From Mucilaginibacter sp. MD40 (GTDB lineage: Bacteria; Bacteroidota; Bacteroidia; Sphingobacteriales; Sphingobacteriaceae), in assembly GCF_002288635.1 (NCBI RefSeq), contig NZ_NRSW01000001.1:1642548-1706547 (forward strand): a stretch of 64,000 nt of DNA, written 5' to 3'. The translations under genes and the position numbers were made by a program. Below the pieces are notes generated by a model. The model was not told the origin of the DNA and searched no databases. It was given only the letters and a program-made list of their open reading frames with translations. Of the stretch, positions 43,404 through 55,803 are shown piece by piece. The first letter of the stretch is position 1, and the number at the start of each line of letters is the position of its first letter.

Positions 43404-44102
43404 GTGGCAAGATTAACAAAAAATCAAAAAGCGGCACTCTCCAAAATTGAGGCGAACAAAGCTTACACATTACAAGATGCATCTGCTTTGGTAAAGGAAC
43501 TTACCAATACCAAGTTTGATTCATCAGTAGATATTGATGTACGTTTAGGTGTTGACCCACGTAAAGCCAATCAAATGGTACGTGGTATTGCAACCCTTCC
43601 TCATGGAACCGGTAAAACTGTACGCGTATTGGTGCTTTGTACTCCTGATAAGGAACAAGAAGCAAAAGACGCAGGCGCAGATTACGTAGGTTTGGATGAT
43701 TATATTGCCAAGATTGAAGGCGGTTGGACTGATGTTGATATTATCATCACTATGCCAAGTGTTATGGCTAAAGTAGGACGTTTGGGCCGTATATTGGGTC
43801 CGCGTAACTTAATGCCTAACCCTAAATCGGGTACAGTTACTACAGAAGTAGGTAAAGCTGTAACTGACGTAAAAGGTGGTAAGATCGATTTCAAGGTTGA
43901 TAAAACCGGTATCATCCACACTTCAATAGGAAAAGCATCTTTCTCTGCTGAAAAAATTTATGAGAATGCATTAGAAGTATTGCAAACCATCTCTAAATTA
44001 AAACCATCAGCAGCAAAGGGCACATATTTTAAGAGTATACATCTCTCTTCAACAATGTCGCCAGGTATTACAATTGAAACTAAATCAGTAGCGGGGATCT
44101 AA
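43404..44102 (+). CDS. rplA: 50S ribosomal protein uL1
   Basis: 232 aa; GTG start at 43404. [17 protein letters not shown] and [20 protein letters not shown] are diagnostic. Stalk base of the E site and, in other bacteria, translational repressor of its own operon. Confidence 0.99.
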   Translation: MARLTKNQKAALSKIEANKAYTLQDASALVKELTNTKFDSSVDIDVRLGVDPRKANQMVRGIATLPHGTGKTVRVLVLCTPDKEQEAKDAGADYVGLDDYIAKIEGGWTDVDIIITMPSVMAKVGRLGRILGPRNLMPNPKSGTVTTEVGKAVTDVKGGKIDFKVDKTGIIHTSIGKASFSAEKIYENALEVLQTISKLKPSAAKGTYFKSIHLSSTMSPGITIETKSVAGI

Positions 44103-44104
44103 TC

Positions 44105-44623
44105 ATGAATAAAGAAGAAAAACACGACCTTGTTCTTGCCCTTACTGAGCAGATTAAAGAGTATGGTAATTTCTATATTACTGATACTGCTGATCTTACG
44201 GTTGCAAAAGTAAATAATATCCGCCGTCAGTGCTTTGAAAACGAGATCACTATGCAGGTAGCCAAAAACAGCTTGATCAAAAAAGCTATGGAAGCTGCAG
44301 GTGGCGAGTTTGACGCGATATACGATGTATTAAAAGGTTCTTCATCAATCCTTTTCTCTAAATCAGCAACAGCTCCGGCTAAGTTGATCAAGAAACTGAG
44401 AAAAACAGGTGATAAACCGGTTTTAAAAGCAGCTTATATCGATTCAGCAATTTTCATCGGAGACAATCAGTTAGATACCTTAACTAAGCTTAAATCTAAG
44501 GAACAACTGATAGGCGAGATCGTTGGCTTACTGCAATCACCGGCTAAGAACGTTGTTTCTGCTCTACAATCAGGCGGAAGCATTATTGCAGGTGTTGTAA
44601 AAACATTACAGGAAAGAGGTTAA
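44105..44623 (+). CDS. rplJ: 50S ribosomal protein uL10
   Basis: 172 aa, starts 2 nt after rplA. EEKHDLVLALTEQIKEYGNF and VAKNSLIKKAMEAAG; the C-terminal helix anchors bL12. The transcript region that binds L10 in other bacteria would lie inside rplA here. Confidence 0.98.
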   Translation: MNKEEKHDLVLALTEQIKEYGNFYITDTADLTVAKVNNIRRQCFENEITMQVAKNSLIKKAMEAAGGEFDAIYDVLKGSSSILFSKSATAPAKLIKKLRKTGDKPVLKAAYIDSAIFIGDNQLDTLTKLKSKEQLIGEIVGLLQSPAKNVVSALQSGGSIIAGVVKTLQERG

Positions 44624-44689
44624 TCCAAACACCTTTAAAAGTTTGGACATTAAAAAACAAAGTATTTAAAAGTAAAAATTTAAAATAAA

Positions 44690-45073
44690 ATGGCAGATTT
44701 AAAAGCCTTTGCTGAACAGTTAGTTAACTTAACAGTAAAAGAAGTAAACGAATTAGCTCAAATCTTAAAAGACGAGTATGGCATTGAGCCAGCTGCTGCA
44801 GCTGTTGCTGTTGCTGCTCCTGCAGGTGACGGTGGCGATGCTGCTCCTGCTGCTGCTGAGCAAACTGCATTTGATGTTATCCTGAAAGAAGCAGGTGGCC
44901 AGAAATTAGCAGTTGTTAAATTAGTAAAAGACTTAACTGGTCTTGGTCTTAAAGAAGCTAAAGATTTAGTAGACGGCGCTCCAAAAGAATTGAAAGCTGG
45001 CGTTTCTAAAGAAGAAGCTGAGTCTCTGAAAAAACAATTAGAGGAAGCCGGAGCAGTAGTTGAGGTTAAATAA
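44690..45073 (+). CDS. rplL: 50S ribosomal protein bL12 (L7/L12)
   Basis: 127 aa acidic stalk protein. N-terminal dimerisation helix, Ala-rich hinge ([15 protein letters not shown]), and C-terminal factor-binding domain ([20 protein letters not shown]). Confidence 0.99.
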   Translation: MADLKAFAEQLVNLTVKEVNELAQILKDEYGIEPAAAAVAVAAPAGDGGDAAPAAAEQTAFDVILKEAGGQKLAVVKLVKDLTGLGLKEAKDLVDGAPKELKAGVSKEEAESLKKQLEEAGAVVEVK

Positions 45074-45089
45074 TTTAACCCTCCGCACA

Positions 45090-45131
45090 CAATAGCATCA
45101 GACTCCGACCATTTTTGGTCGGGGTCTATTG
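45090..45131 (+). terminator. Hairpin between rplL and rpoB
   Basis: ACTCCGACC pairs with GGTCGGGGT (one G-T), with flanking CAATAG/CTATTG and a bulge. No U-run, so it is more likely an attenuator or processing site than a full terminator. The rest of the 192-nt spacer has no gene. Confidence 0.55.
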
Positions 45132-45265
45132 CTGTTTATATACGTCCTTATATAAGAGGGTTGTGGTTTGTGGTTCATCCCTTCCCTTAAAATGCAGTAA
45201 ACCAGGCTTCTGGGATACTTAAAAGCCGCATACAAACAGGTTTAATAAATTAAAATTATAACACC

Positions 45266-48200
45266 TTGGCAAACGATAATAACCAAAGAGTAAACTTTGC
45301 AACCAGCAGAAAGGTACTTGATTACCCTGACTTCCTGGATGTTCAGTTACAATCTTTCCAGGAATTTTTTCAATTAGAAACTACTTCAGATAACCGCTAC
45401 AAAGAAGGGTTGTTTAAAGTGTTTGCAGAAAACTTTCCTATTTCAGATTCAAGGAACATCTTTGTTTTAGAGTTTCTTGACTATTTTATTGATCCGCCAC
45501 GTTACGATATACGCGAGTGTATTGAGCGCGGATTAACTTACAGTGTGCCATTAAAAGCAAAGCTTCGCCTGAGCTGTAACGATGCAGAACACGAAGACTT
45601 TGAAACCATTGTACAGGATGTGTACTTGGGTACCATTCCTTACATGACGCCTAAGGGAACATTTGTGATCAATGGCGCCGAGCGTGTAATTGTATCGCAA
45701 TTACACCGTTCGCCAGGTGTGTTCTTTGGCCAGAGCCGCCACACCAACGGTACCAAATTATACTCGGCCCGTGTTATACCTTTCAAAGGTTCATGGATTG
45801 AGTTTGCTACAGACGTTAACAACGTAATGTATGCTTACATTGACCGTAAAAAGAAATTCCCGGTTACCACGCTGCTTCGTGCTATTGGCTATGATTCTGA
45901 TAAGGACATCTTAGAATTATTTGAGCTGGCCGATGAAGTGAAAGTAAGCAAATCAGGCCTGAAAAAATATATCGGCCGTAAGCTTGCTGCAAGGGTGCTT
46001 AAAAAATGGGTTGAAGATTTCGTGGATGAAGACACCGGCGAGGTGGTTTCAATTGACCGTAATGAGATCATCCTTGAGCGCGAAACCGTACTGGAAGACG
46101 ACCATATTGACATGATCATTGATGCAGGTGTTAAAACCATTATCCTTAACAAGGAAGATGCGGCCACCAGCGGTGATTATACCATTATATATAACACTTT
46201 ACAGAAAGATACTTCAAACTCAGAGAAAGAAGCGGTTGAGCATATCTACCGCCAGCTGCGTAATGCAGAACCACCTGATGAGGAAACCGCACGCGGTATT
46301 ATTGACAGGTTGTTCTTCTCTGATAAACGATATGACCTGGGTGATGTGGGCCGTTACCGCATTAACCGTAAGCTTAAGCTGGATACCTCTGATGAAACTA
46401 AGGTATTAACCAAGCAGGATATCATCGCGATTGTTAAATACCTGATCAAACTCATCAACTCAAAAGCTGAGGTGGATGATATTGACCACTTATCAAACCG
46501 TCGTGTGCGTACCGTGGGCGAGCAGCTTTATGCTCAGTTTGGCGTAGGTTTAGCACGTATGGCACGTACCATCCGCGAGCGTATGAACATTCGTGATAAC
46601 GAGGTGTTCACGCCAACTGACCTGATCAACGCACGTACACTGTCATCAGTGATCAACTCGTTCTTCGGTACCAACCAGCTATCACAGTTCATGGACCAAA
46701 CCAATCCACTGGCAGAGATTACGCACAAGCGTCGTCTGTCAGCCCTTGGGCCAGGTGGTCTTTCACGTGAGCGTGCAGGTTTCGAGGTTCGTGACGTTCA
46801 CTATACCCACTATGGTAGGTTGTGTACTATTGAAACACCAGAGGGACCTAACATCGGATTGATCTCTTCTTTGTGTGTACATGCTAAAATCAACAACTTA
46901 GGCTTTATTGAAACCCCGTACAAACGTGTGGTTGATGGTAAGGTACAGGTAGATGAGCCGGTTATTTACCTGTCTGCAGAAGATGAAGACGGTAAAACTA
47001 TTGGCCAGGCTAATGCTGTATACAATGATAAAGGTGAGTTTGCTACCCCGCGTGTAAAAGCACGTTACGAGGGCGACTTCCCGGTAATTGAGCCTGAAAG
47101 ACTGGATCTGATGGACATTGCGCCAAACCAGATCACCTCTATCGCGGCATCGTTGATTCCGTTTCTGGAGCATGATGATGCTAACCGTGCCTTGATGGGT
47201 TCAAACATGCAACGCCAGGCCGTTCCGCTTTTACGCCCTGAGGCGCCAATTGTAGGTACCGGTTTGGAAGGCCGTGTAGCAAAGGATTCACGTACATTGA
47301 TCAATGCCGAAGGCGATGGTGTAGTAGAATATGTAGATGCTAACCAGATCACCATTAAATATGACCGTAACGACCTTGATCGTTTAACTTCATTTGATGG
47401 CGATAGCAAGACCTATCTGTTAACCAAGTTTAAAAAGACCAACCAAAGCACTACCATTAACCTTAAGCCTATTGTTAAGAAAGGCCAGAGGGTTGAAAAA
47501 GGACAAGTACTTTGCGAGGGTTACGCTACCCAGAATGGTGAGCTTGCACTTGGCCGTAACCTTAAAGTAGCTTTCATGCCTTGGCAGGGATATAACTTTG
47601 AGGATGCGATCGTGATCTCAGAGCGTGTAGTATCTCAGGATATCTTCACTTCAATACACGTTGAAGAGTTTGAGCTTGAAGTACGTGACACTAAACGTGG
47701 TGAAGAGGAATTGACACCGGATATTCCTAACGTTTCTGAAGAAGCCACCAAAGACCTTGACGAAGACGGTATTATTCGTGTAGGTGCCGAGGTTAAAGAA
47801 GGCGATATATTGATAGGTAAGATCACTCCGAAAGGCGAATCAGACCCATCACCGGAAGAAAAACTGTTGCGCGCCATATTTGGTGACAAGGCAGGCGACG
47901 TAAAAGACGCGTCATTAAAAACACCTCCGTCAATTGCAGGTGTGGTTATTGATACCAAACTTTTCAGCCGTGCTAAAAAGACCACCAAGTCTGAAGAGAA
48001 AGCACAACTGGAAAAACTGGATGCCAAGCACGAAAAAGCGGTTAGAGAACTTAAAGCTACTTTAGTTGATAAGTTATTTGAAATTGTTAACGGTAAAACC
48101 TCACAAGGCGTTTACAACGTTTACAAAGAGCTTTATGTAGCTAAAGGCGTTAAGTTTACCCAAAAAATACTGGCTGAACTTAACTACGAAAACATCAACC

Positions 48201-49069
48201 CAACTAAGTGGACAACTGATGATGATAAAAATGATCAGATAAAACTTCTGCTGCATAACTACAACATCAAGGTTAACGAAGAACTGGGTGCTTACCGCCG
48301 CGATAAGTTCGCGATAAGCGTGGGTGATGAGCTGCCATCAGGTATTGTACAGATGGCTAAAGTTTACATCGCTAAGAAACGTAAGCTTAAGGTAGGTGAT
48401 AAAATGGCGGGCCGCCACGGTAACAAAGGTATTGTTGCACGTATTGTACGTGATGAGGATATGCCTTTCTTAGAAGACGGAACCCCGGTTGATATTGTGT
48501 TGAACCCGCTGGGTGTACCTTCACGTATGAACCTTGGCCAGATATACGAAACTGTATTAGGCTGGGCTGGTAAAGAGCTTGGTGTGAAATTCGCTACCCC
48601 TATTTTTGATGGTGCAAGCCACGAAGAGGTAGAGGAATGGATCAAGAAAGCAGGCTTACCGGAGTCGGGCCGTACATACCTTTACAACGGCTTAACCGGC
48701 GACCGCTTTGACCAGCAAACTACTGTAGGTATTATCTACATGCTTAAACTGGGCCACATGGTCGATGATAAGATGCACGCCCGTTCAATCGGTCCGTACT
48801 CACTTATCACACAACAGCCGCTGGGTGGTAAAGCACAGTTCGGTGGTCAGCGTTTTGGTGAGATGGAGGTTTGGGCATTAGAAGCATTCGGTGCAGCAAA
48901 CATCCTGCAGGAGATATTGACCGTTAAGTCGGATGATGTTATCGGCCGTGCCAAAACATACGAAGCTATTGTTAAAGGCGAGAACCTGCCAACACCATCA
49001 GTTCCGGAATCATTCAACGTATTGGTTCACGAGCTAAGAGGTTTAGGTTTGGATATCACCTTGGAATAA
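45266..49069 (+). CDS. rpoB: RNA polymerase subunit beta
   Basis: 1267 aa. Starts at TTG 45266 ([16 protein letters not shown]); no better start exists. Visible blocks: [13 protein letters not shown], rifampicin-pocket [45 protein letters not shown] and the C-terminal [20 protein letters not shown]. Rif-region residues appear wild type by eye. Confidence 0.99.
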   Translation: MANDNNQRVNFATSRKVLDYPDFLDVQLQSFQEFFQLETTSDNRYKEGLFKVFAENFPISDSRNIFVLEFLDYFIDPPRYDIRECIERGLTYSVPLKAKLRLSCNDAEHEDFETIVQDVYLGTIPYMTPKGTFVINGAERVIVSQLHRSPGVFFGQSRHTNGTKLYSARVIPFKGSWIEFATDVNNVMYAYIDRKKKFPVTTLLRAIGYDSDKDILELFELADEVKVSKSGLKKYIGRKLAARVLKKWVEDFVDEDTGEVVSIDRNEIILERETVLEDDHIDMIIDAGVKTIILNKEDAATSGDYTIIYNTLQKDTSNSEKEAVEHIYRQLRNAEPPDEETARGIIDRLFFSDKRYDLGDVGRYRINRKLKLDTSDETKVLTKQDIIAIVKYLIKLINSKAEVDDIDHLSNRRVRTVGEQLYAQFGVGLARMARTIRERMNIRDNEVFTPTDLINARTLSSVINSFFGTNQLSQFMDQTNPLAEITHKRRLSALGPGGLSRERAGFEVRDVHYTHYGRLCTIETPEGPNIGLISSLCVHAKINNLGFIETPYKRVVDGKVQVDEPVIYLSAEDEDGKTIGQANAVYNDKGEFATPRVKARYEGDFPVIEPERLDLMDIAPNQITSIAASLIPFLEHDDANRALMGSNMQRQAVPLLRPEAPIVGTGLEGRVAKDSRTLINAEGDGVVEYVDANQITIKYDRNDLDRLTSFDGDSKTYLLTKFKKTNQSTTINLKPIVKKGQRVEKGQVLCEGYATQNGELALGRNLKVAFMPWQGYNFEDAIVISERVVSQDIFTSIHVEEFELEVRDTKRGEEELTPDIPNVSEEATKDLDEDGIIRVGAEVKEGDILIGKITPKGESDPSPEEKLLRAIFGDKAGDVKDASLKTPPSIAGVVIDTKLFSRAKKTTKSEEKAQLEKLDAKHEKAVRELKATLVDKLFEIVNGKTSQGVYNVYKELYVAKGVKFTQKILAELNYENINPTKWTTDDDKNDQIKLLLHNYNIKVNEELGAYRRDKFAISVGDELPSGIVQMAKVYIAKKRKLKVGDKMAGRHGNKGIVARIVRDEDMPFLEDGTPVDIVLNPLGVPSRMNLGQIYETVLGWAGKELGVKFATPIFDGASHEEVEEWIKKAGLPESGRTYLYNGLTGDRFDQQTTVGIIYMLKLGHMVDDKMHARSIGPYSLITQQPLGGKAQFGGQRFGEMEVWALEAFGAANILQEILTVKSDDVIGRAKTYEAIVKGENLPTPSVPESFNVLVHELRGLGLDITLE

Positions 49070-49078
49070 TATTGTTTT

Positions 49079-49167
49079 AAAGTTGTAAGGTTTGAATGTT
49101 GTAAGGTTAACACCACATCATTTGAGCCTTACAACATTTCAACTTTACAACGTTCCAACCTTTCAAC
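49079..49167. repeat. Inverted repeat in the rpoB-rpoC spacer
   Basis: The left arm (49079-49110) has GTTGTAAGG twice; the right arm (49126-49167) is a gapped complement (CCTTACAACATTTCAACTTT and more). Lies within the rpoBC transcript. Confidence 0.7.
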
Positions 49168-49180
49168 AACATTAAAAAAA

Positions 49181-49186
49181 GAGGAG
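49181..49186 (+). promoter_or_regulatory. SD-like GAGGAG before rpoC
   Basis: GAGGAG, 3 nt before the rpoC ATG at 49190, a short spacing. SD-like sequences are rare in this window. Confidence 0.6.
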
Positions 49187-49189
49187 ACT

Positions 49190-52100
49190 ATGTCTTACAA
49201 AAAGGATAATAAAATCAAAAGTAACTTCACCACCATTACCATCAGTTTGGCCTCTCCGGAGTCTATCCTGGAACGTTCAAGCGGTGAGGTTTTAAAGCCG
49301 GAGACCATTAATTACCGTACTTACAAACCAGAGCGTGATGGTTTGTTCTGCGAGCGTATTTTTGGTCCGGTTAAAGATTATGAGTGCCATTGCGGTAAAT
49401 ACAAACGTATCCGTTACAAGGGTATCGTTTGTGACCGTTGCGGTGTTGAAGTAACCGAGAAAAAAGTACGTCGCGAGCGTATGGGCCACATTAACTTAGT
49501 GGTGCCGGTTGCACACATCTGGTATTTCCGCTCGTTACCAAACAAAATTGGTTACCTGCTGGGCTTGCCAACTAAAAAGCTCGACCTGATCATTTATTAT
49601 GAAAGATATGTAGTTATACAGCCAGGTGTTAAAGAAGTTGACGGAATCTCTAAAATGGATTTCCTTACTGAAGAAGAATACCTGGATATCCTGGACACTT
49701 TACCAAAAGAGAACCAGTACCTGGATGACAAAGACCCACAAAAATTTGTGGCTAAAATGGGTGCCGAAGCGCTTGAGGAGTTATTGAAACGCATTAATTT
49801 AGATGAGCTTTCATACAACCTGCGTCACCAGGCAGCTAATGAAACTTCACAACAACGTAAAAACGAAGCGTTAAAACGCTTGCAGGTTGTTGAAGCTTTC
49901 CGTGGTTCAAAAACACGTATCGAGAATAACCCTGAATGGATGATCGTTAAGATCGTTCCGGTTATCCCTCCAGAATTACGCCCGTTAGTACCATTGGAAG
50001 GTGGCCGTTTCGCAACTTCAGATTTGAACGATCTTTACCGCCGTGTAATTATCCGTAACAACCGTTTAAAACGTTTGATCGAGATCAAAGCACCTGAGGT
50101 AATTTTACGTAACGAAAAACGTATGCTGCAGGAAGCTGTGGATTCGTTATTTGATAACTCACGTAAAGTTAACGCGGTTAAAACTGAGGGTAACCGTGCT
50201 TTGAAATCACTTTCAGACATCCTGAAAGGTAAACAAGGCCGTTTCCGTCAGAACCTTTTGGGTAAACGTGTCGACTACTCCGCACGTTCGGTAATTGTTG
50301 TAGGTCCTAACCTTAAACTGCATGAGTGCGGTTTACCAAAGGATATGGCTGCCGAGCTGTTTAAACCGTTTATCATCCGCAAAATGATTGAGCGTGGTGT
50401 GGTTAAAACAGTAAAATCTGCTAAAAAGATAGTTGACCGTAAAGATCCATTAGTTTGGGATATTTTAGAGAACGTACTTAAAGGCCACCCTGTGTTGCTA
50501 AACCGTGCGCCTACGCTGCACCGTTTGGGTATCCAGGCATTCCAGCCTAAACTGGTTGAAGGTAAAGCCATCCAGCTGCACCCGTTAACCTGTACCGCGT
50601 TCAACGCCGACTTTGACGGTGACCAGATGGCTGTGCACGTACCACTTGGTAACGCAGCAATTTTGGAAGCCCAGGTATTAATGTTGGCATCGCACAACAT
50701 CCTTAACCCGGCAAATGGTACGCCAATTACAGTACCATCTCAGGACATGGTACTTGGTTTGTACTACATAACCAAAGGCCGTAAAACTGATGAAACCCGC
50801 GTGGTTAAAGGGCAAGGTTTAACTTTCTACTCTGCAGAAGAGGTGATCATCGCTTATAACGAGAAGAAAATTGACCTGCATGCCTTTATTAAAGTAAAAG
50901 GCCGTGTTAAAGAGCGCGATGGCAGCATCGTTACTAAATTGATTGAAACTACCGTAGGCCGCGTGTTATTTAACCAGCACGTACCGGAAGAGGTAGGTTA
51001 CATAAACGAGTTGTTGACCAAGAAATCACTACGTGATATTATTGGTGAGGTAGTGAAAACTACCGGTATGGCACGTGCAGCACAGTTCTTGGATGATATC
51101 AAAGAATTAGGCTTCCAGATGGCATTCCGTGGTGGTCTTTCATTTAACCTTAAAGACATCAACATCCCTGAACAAAAAGTTAAACTGATCGACCAGGCTT
51201 CAAAAGAAGTTGAGGAAGTGATGAATAACTATAACATGGGTTTCATTACCAACAACGAGCGTTACAACCAGATCATCGATATCTGGACACGTATCAACAA
51301 CCGCTTAACCGCGAACGTAATGGATATCCTCAGCAACGATAACCAGGGTTTCAACTCTGTTTACATGATGCTTGACTCAGGTGCCCGTGGTTCTAAAGAG
51401 CAGATCCGTCAGCTGGCAGGTATGCGTGGTTTGATGGCTAAGCCGCAAAAATCAGGCTCGGGTGGTGAGATCATTGAGAACCCTATCCTTTCAAACTTTA
51501 AAGAAGGTTTGTCAGTATTAGAGTATTTCATTTCTACTCACGGTGCGCGTAAAGGTTTGGCGGATACGGCGTTGAAAACAGCGGATGCTGGTTACTTAAC
51601 CCGTCGTTTACATGACGTTGCACAGGATATGATCGTTGGTGAAGTTGATTGCGGTACACTGCGTGGTATCTATACAACTGCACTTAAAGATAATGAGGAC
51701 ATTGTTGAGCCGTTATATGACCGTATACTCGGCCGTACAACCCTGCATGATGTCCATGATCCTATTACCAATGAGCTAATAGTAGCTGCAGGTGATGATA
51801 TCACTGAAGAGATCGCTAAGAAAATAGAGAACTCTCCGCTCGAAGGTGTAGAGATACGTTCTGTATTAACCTGCGAAAGCAAGCGTGGCGTGTGTTCACT
51901 GTGCTACGGCCGTAACCTTGCAAGCGGTAAACGTGTGCAAATGGGCGAGGCTGTAGGTGTAATTGCTGCACAGTCTATCGGTGAGCCGGGTACACAGTTA
52001 ACACTTCGTACCTTCCACGTGGGTGGTACTGCGTCAAACATCGCGGCTGAATCACAGATCAACGCTAAATTTGATGGTATCATCGAGTTTGAAAACGTAC

Positions 52101-53479
52101 GTACCGTTACTTATGAAACTGCCGAAGACGGCGCTGTTGATGTGGTATTAGGCCGTTCTGGTGAGTTCCGCATTATAGAGCCGGGCACTAACAAAGTAAT
52201 TGTTACCAATAACATCCCTTACGGTTCATACCTGTACATTAAAGACGGTGCAACTGTTACTAAAGGCGACCGTATCTGTTCATGGGATCCGTACAACGCG
52301 GTAATCATCTCTGAGTTTGCAGGTATCGCTCAGTTCGAGTCGGTACTGGAAGGTGTAACTTTCCGTGAGGAGAGCGACGAGCAAACCGGTCACCGCGAGA
52401 AAGTAATTATCGATACCAGGGACAAAACTAAAAACCCTGCTATCCAGATAGTTGATAATAAAGGTAATGTTGTTAAAGGTTACAACATCCCGGTAGGTGC
52501 CCACATCTCTGTTGATGAAGGTGATAAACTGCAGACCGGACAAGTTATTGCTAAAATTCCTCGTTCAACCGGTAAAACGCGAGATATTACAGGTGGTCTT
52601 CCACGTGTAACCGAGTTATTTGAAGCACGTAACCCATCTAACCCTGCGGTAGTAACCGAGATTGATGGTGTGGTAACTTTAGGTGGTGTAAAACGTGGTA
52701 ACCGCGAGATCACCATTGAAAGTAAAGACGGACAGGTTAAAAAGTACCTGGTACCACTTTCAAAACACATCCTTGTACAGGATAACGACTTTGTTAAAGC
52801 TGGTATGCCATTGTCTGATGGTTCAATCTCTCCGGCAGATATCCTTGCAATTAAAGGCCCTGCTGCCGTGCAAGAGTACCTGGTTAACGGTATACAAGAG
52901 GTTTACCGCTTACAGGGTGTGAAGATCAACGATAAACACTTTGAGGTTATCGTTCACCAGATGATGCAGAAAGTAGCTATTGAGGATGCAGGTGATACCC
53001 GTTTCCTTGAAAGAGAAGCTGTTGATAGCTGGGATTTCATGATGGAGAACGACGAGATCTACGACAAGAAAGTTGTTGTTGAGCCGGGTGATTCTACCAA
53101 CCTGAAAGCCGGTCAGATCATTTCATTGCGTAAACTGAGAGACGAAAACTCAATGTTAAAACGTCGTGATATGAAATTGGTTGAGGTAAGGGACGCCATT
53201 CCTGCGACTTCAAGCCCAATGCTGCAAGGTATTACAAGGGCTTCATTAGGTACTAAGTCTTTCATCTCTGCGGCATCGTTCCAGGAAACAACTAAAGTAC
53301 TGAACGAAGCAGCTATCGCCGGTAAACGTGATAATATGCTTGGTTTGAAAGAGAACGTTATCGTTGGTCACTTAATTCCTTCTGGTACCGGTATGCGCGA
53401 TTATGAAAATATCCGCGTGGGTTCTCAGGAAGAATTTGATCGCCTGATGGCATCAAAAACTGAAGAAGTGGAAGCTTAA
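49190..53479 (+). CDS. rpoC: RNA polymerase subunit beta-prime
   Basis: 1429 aa. Zinc finger [20 protein letters not shown], rudder region [14 protein letters not shown], catalytic [12 protein letters not shown] with three Asp, second Cys cluster [13 protein letters not shown] and bridge-helix region [13 protein letters not shown]. Last gene of the rpoBC unit. Confidence 0.99.
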   Translation: MSYKKDNKIKSNFTTITISLASPESILERSSGEVLKPETINYRTYKPERDGLFCERIFGPVKDYECHCGKYKRIRYKGIVCDRCGVEVTEKKVRRERMGHINLVVPVAHIWYFRSLPNKIGYLLGLPTKKLDLIIYYERYVVIQPGVKEVDGISKMDFLTEEEYLDILDTLPKENQYLDDKDPQKFVAKMGAEALEELLKRINLDELSYNLRHQAANETSQQRKNEALKRLQVVEAFRGSKTRIENNPEWMIVKIVPVIPPELRPLVPLEGGRFATSDLNDLYRRVIIRNNRLKRLIEIKAPEVILRNEKRMLQEAVDSLFDNSRKVNAVKTEGNRALKSLSDILKGKQGRFRQNLLGKRVDYSARSVIVVGPNLKLHECGLPKDMAAELFKPFIIRKMIERGVVKTVKSAKKIVDRKDPLVWDILENVLKGHPVLLNRAPTLHRLGIQAFQPKLVEGKAIQLHPLTCTAFNADFDGDQMAVHVPLGNAAILEAQVLMLASHNILNPANGTPITVPSQDMVLGLYYITKGRKTDETRVVKGQGLTFYSAEEVIIAYNEKKIDLHAFIKVKGRVKERDGSIVTKLIETTVGRVLFNQHVPEEVGYINELLTKKSLRDIIGEVVKTTGMARAAQFLDDIKELGFQMAFRGGLSFNLKDINIPEQKVKLIDQASKEVEEVMNNYNMGFITNNERYNQIIDIWTRINNRLTANVMDILSNDNQGFNSVYMMLDSGARGSKEQIRQLAGMRGLMAKPQKSGSGGEIIENPILSNFKEGLSVLEYFISTHGARKGLADTALKTADAGYLTRRLHDVAQDMIVGEVDCGTLRGIYTTALKDNEDIVEPLYDRILGRTTLHDVHDPITNELIVAAGDDITEEIAKKIENSPLEGVEIRSVLTCESKRGVCSLCYGRNLASGKRVQMGEAVGVIAAQSIGEPGTQLTLRTFHVGGTASNIAAESQINAKFDGIIEFENVRTVTYETAEDGAVDVVLGRSGEFRIIEPGTNKVIVTNNIPYGSYLYIKDGATVTKGDRICSWDPYNAVIISEFAGIAQFESVLEGVTFREESDEQTGHREKVIIDTRDKTKNPAIQIVDNKGNVVKGYNIPVGAHISVDEGDKLQTGQVIAKIPRSTGKTRDITGGLPRVTELFEARNPSNPAVVTEIDGVVTLGGVKRGNREITIESKDGQVKKYLVPLSKHILVQDNDFVKAGMPLSDGSISPADILAIKGPAAVQEYLVNGIQEVYRLQGVKINDKHFEVIVHQMMQKVAIEDAGDTRFLEREAVDSWDFMMENDEIYDKKVVVEPGDSTNLKAGQIISLRKLRDENSMLKRRDMKLVEVRDAIPATSSPMLQGITRASLGTKSFISAASFQETTKVLNEAAIAGKRDNMLGLKENVIVGHLIPSGTGMRDYENIRVGSQEEFDRLMASKTEEVEA

Positions 53480-53494
53480 TCAGGTTTTTTTGAA

Positions 53495-53502
53495 TATTTT
53501 TG
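53495..53502 (+). promoter_or_regulatory. -7 element overlapping the rpoC terminator
   Basis: TATTTTTG matches TAnnTTTG, 44 nt before the DUF3467 ATG. Its last base is the first base of the terminator stem. Confidence 0.5.
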
Positions 53503-53540
53503 CAAAGCCTTCTATGAAAATGGAAGGCTTTGCTATTTTT
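53502..53540 (+). terminator. rpoC terminator
   Basis: Perfect 11-bp stem GCAAAGCCTTC (53502-53512) / GAAGGCTTTGC (53523-53533), 10-nt loop, then TATTTTT. Confidence 0.85.
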
Positions 53541-53546
53541 ACTACT

Positions 53547-53858
53547 ATGGAAGAACAGAATAACAACCAGCTGAATATTGAGCTTACAGAAGATGTGGCT
53601 GAAGGAGTTTACGCTAATCTGGCCATTATAACTCATTCCAGTTCAGAGTTCGTGCTTGATTTTATCAGAGTAATGCCCGGTGTTCCCAAAGCGCGGGTAA
53701 AATCACGTGTAGTACTTACGCCCGAACATGCAAAAAGGCTCCTTTCTGCGCTTGAAGATAATATTGAAAAATATGAGGAAGCGCACGGCCGCATTAAAAT
53801 ACAAAACGACCCACCCGCGTTCCCACTAAATTTTGGTGGTACCATGGGGCAGGCGTAG
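53547..53858 (+). CDS. DUF3467 domain protein
   Basis: 103 aa cytoplasmic protein. IELTEDVAEGVYANLAIITH and the core EFVLDFIRVMPGVPKARVKS, then RVVLTPEHAKRLLSALEDNI, match DUF3467, a small family of unknown function often beside transcription or cell-envelope genes. ATG 53547 starts it; upstream codons in frame lie in the rpoC terminator. Confidence 0.9.
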   Translation: MEEQNNNQLNIELTEDVAEGVYANLAIITHSSSEFVLDFIRVMPGVPKARVKSRVVLTPEHAKRLLSALEDNIEKYEEAHGRIKIQNDPPAFPLNFGGTMGQA

Positions 53859-53965
53859 TTAGTTGATTAAGTGATTGGTTAATTAGTTGATTAGGTTTGT
53901 CTTCGCGCAGAAGTTATGGTGCGGCTACCTAATGACTCAATGACTCAATGACTCAATGACCAATC
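53859..53965. repeat. Inverted repeat with AATGACTC tandem, DUF3467 to fcl
   Basis: The left part is GATTAAGTGATTGG...GTTGATTAGGT. The right part (53927-53965) is ACCTAATGACTC with AATGACTC repeated three times, complementary with G-T pairs. GTTGATTAGGT is shared with the element at 62998-63070. Confidence 0.6.
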
Positions 53966-53967
53966 AA

Positions 53968-54900
53968 ATGAACAAAGATTCAAAAATATATATAGCAGGC
54001 CATCGGGGAATGGTGGGTTCGGCCATTATGCGTAAACTGCAACAGGAGGGCTATACCAACCTGATTACGCGTACCTCGGCAGAGCTTGACCTTCGCGACC
54101 AAAATGCTGTTACCAATTTCTTTTCTGCCGAAAAGCCCGAATATGTTTTTTTGGCTGCTGCCAAAGTTGGTGGTATTGTAGCCAATAATACTTACCGTGC
54201 GGAATTCCTTTACGATAACTTACAGATACAGAATAATATCATTCATTCATCGCATGTATATGGGGTTAAAAAGCTGATGTTCCTGGGGTCGAGCTGTATC
54301 TACCCTAAAATGGCACCCCAGCCATTAAAGGAAGATGCCTTACTGACGGGTTTACTTGAGCCAACCAATGAACCCTATGCCATTGCCAAAATTGCCGGAA
54401 TAAAAATGTGCGACGCATACCGTGCGCAGTATGGTTGTAACTATATTTCGGTAATGCCTACCAATTTATACGGCTATAATGATAATTATCACCCTCAAAA
54501 CTCCCATGTGCTGCCGGCGCTCATAAGGCGTTTCCATGAAGCAAAGGAGCAGGGAGCACCAAGTGTAACTATTTGGGGCAGCGGTTCGCCACTAAGGGAG
54601 TTTTTATTTGCCGATGACCTGGCCGAAGCTTGTTACTACTTAATGCAGCATTACGATGAAGCTGGTTTCATCAATATTGGCAGCGGAAAGGAAATTTCTA
54701 TAAAGGATTTGGCGCTGCTAATTAAAGATATTGTAGGCTATAGTGGCAATATTGAATTTGACGCCTCAAAGCCTGATGGTACGCCCCGGAAACTGATGGA
54801 TGTATCAAAACTGGCTGAAAAAGGTTGGACTTATAAAACAGAACTAAAAGAGGGTATTCAGCTGGCTTATGCCGATTTTTTAAATAAGCACAAAGGGTAA
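53968..54900 (+). CDS. fcl: GDP-L-fucose synthase
   Basis: 310 aa SDR-type epimerase-reductase that makes GDP-L-fucose from GDP-4-keto-6-deoxymannose. [45 protein letters not shown] and [14 protein letters not shown] (the YxxxK pair) are diagnostic. ATG 53968 ([14 protein letters not shown]) is preferred; an ATG at 53956 is the last copy of the AATGACTC tandem. The partner gmd is not in the window. Confidence 0.93.
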   Translation: MNKDSKIYIAGHRGMVGSAIMRKLQQEGYTNLITRTSAELDLRDQNAVTNFFSAEKPEYVFLAAAKVGGIVANNTYRAEFLYDNLQIQNNIIHSSHVYGVKKLMFLGSSCIYPKMAPQPLKEDALLTGLLEPTNEPYAIAKIAGIKMCDAYRAQYGCNYISVMPTNLYGYNDNYHPQNSHVLPALIRRFHEAKEQGAPSVTIWGSGSPLREFLFADDLAEACYYLMQHYDEAGFINIGSGKEISIKDLALLIKDIVGYSGNIEFDASKPDGTPRKLMDVSKLAEKGWTYKTELKEGIQLAYADFLNKHKG

Positions 54901-54902
54901 TA

Positions 54903-55769
54903 ATGATGAACCGTAATAAAGTGATCGTATTTGGAGCGTCGGGCCAATTGGGGCAATGCCTCAAGAAAGTGGCGGAAGAACAACGCCTGGAAGGCTACAT
55001 ATTTCCTGACGAGGCAGAATCCAATATATTAGATGTATCCGTTTTAGAAAAGTTATTTGTTGCCCACAACCCGGCATATTGTATCAATTGTGCCGCATAC
55101 ACTGCTGTAGATAAAGCAGAAAGTGATAGTGAGACAGCTTTTGCTATAAATAGGAAGGGAGTGGAGAATATTGCCGATATGTGCAACTCCTATGATGCCG
55201 TCTTAGTTCATATCTCAACCGACTTTGTATTTGGGGGCGATGGGAACAAGCCGCTTACCGAAGAAGATACCACGGCTCCTGTAAGCGTATATGGCCAGAG
55301 TAAGCTCGAAGGCGAAATGGTTATACCGGCTTTGCTCAATAAGTACTTTATATTACGTACGGGCTGGCTGTATTCTGAGTATGGTAACAACTTTGTTAAA
55401 ACCATGCTGCGCATAGGCCGGGAGCGAGGCGAGATAAAAGTAATAAACGACCAGACAGGTACGCCCACCTACGCTATGGACCTGGCATTAACCGTCACCG
55501 GCATCATATCATCAGGCATTAATAAATTTGGCTTATACCATTATGCCAACGAGGGTACCGCAACCTGGTACGATTTTGCCAGGGCGATACATGAATTTGC
55601 GGCAACCGGAGTAAAAGTACACCCTATACCCACAACCGAATATCCTACACCGGCAAAACGCCCGTTATATTCCGTAATGGATAAATCAAAAATAAAGCAG
55701 ACATTTAACATAAATATCCCGCAGTGGGAAGATAGTTTAAAGGTTTGTTTACATAAACTGGAAGCTTAG
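54903..55769 (+). CDS. rfbD: dTDP-4-dehydrorhamnose reductase
   Basis: 288 aa; last step to dTDP-L-rhamnose. VIVFGASGQLGQCLKK, CINCAAYTAVDKAE, STDFVFGGDGNKPLTEED, GQSKLEGE (YxxxK as YGQSK) and RTGWLYSEYGNNFVK. It follows fcl by 2 nt (two ATGs at 54903 and 54906). rfbB and rfbC are absent from the window. Confidence 0.95.
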   Translation: MMNRNKVIVFGASGQLGQCLKKVAEEQRLEGYIFPDEAESNILDVSVLEKLFVAHNPAYCINCAAYTAVDKAESDSETAFAINRKGVENIADMCNSYDAVLVHISTDFVFGGDGNKPLTEEDTTAPVSVYGQSKLEGEMVIPALLNKYFILRTGWLYSEYGNNFVKTMLRIGRERGEIKVINDQTGTPTYAMDLALTVTGIISSGINKFGLYHYANEGTATWYDFARAIHEFAATGVKVHPIPTTEYPTPAKRPLYSVMDKSKIKQTFNINIPQWEDSLKVCLHKLEA

Positions 55770-55803
55770 CCAAACAAAGTAATTAATAACTCATTTACAG
55801 CGC

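Noticed and set aside
53930-53959. CRISPR-like array from AATGACTC repeats
   Set aside because: Only three 8-nt tandem copies without spacers.
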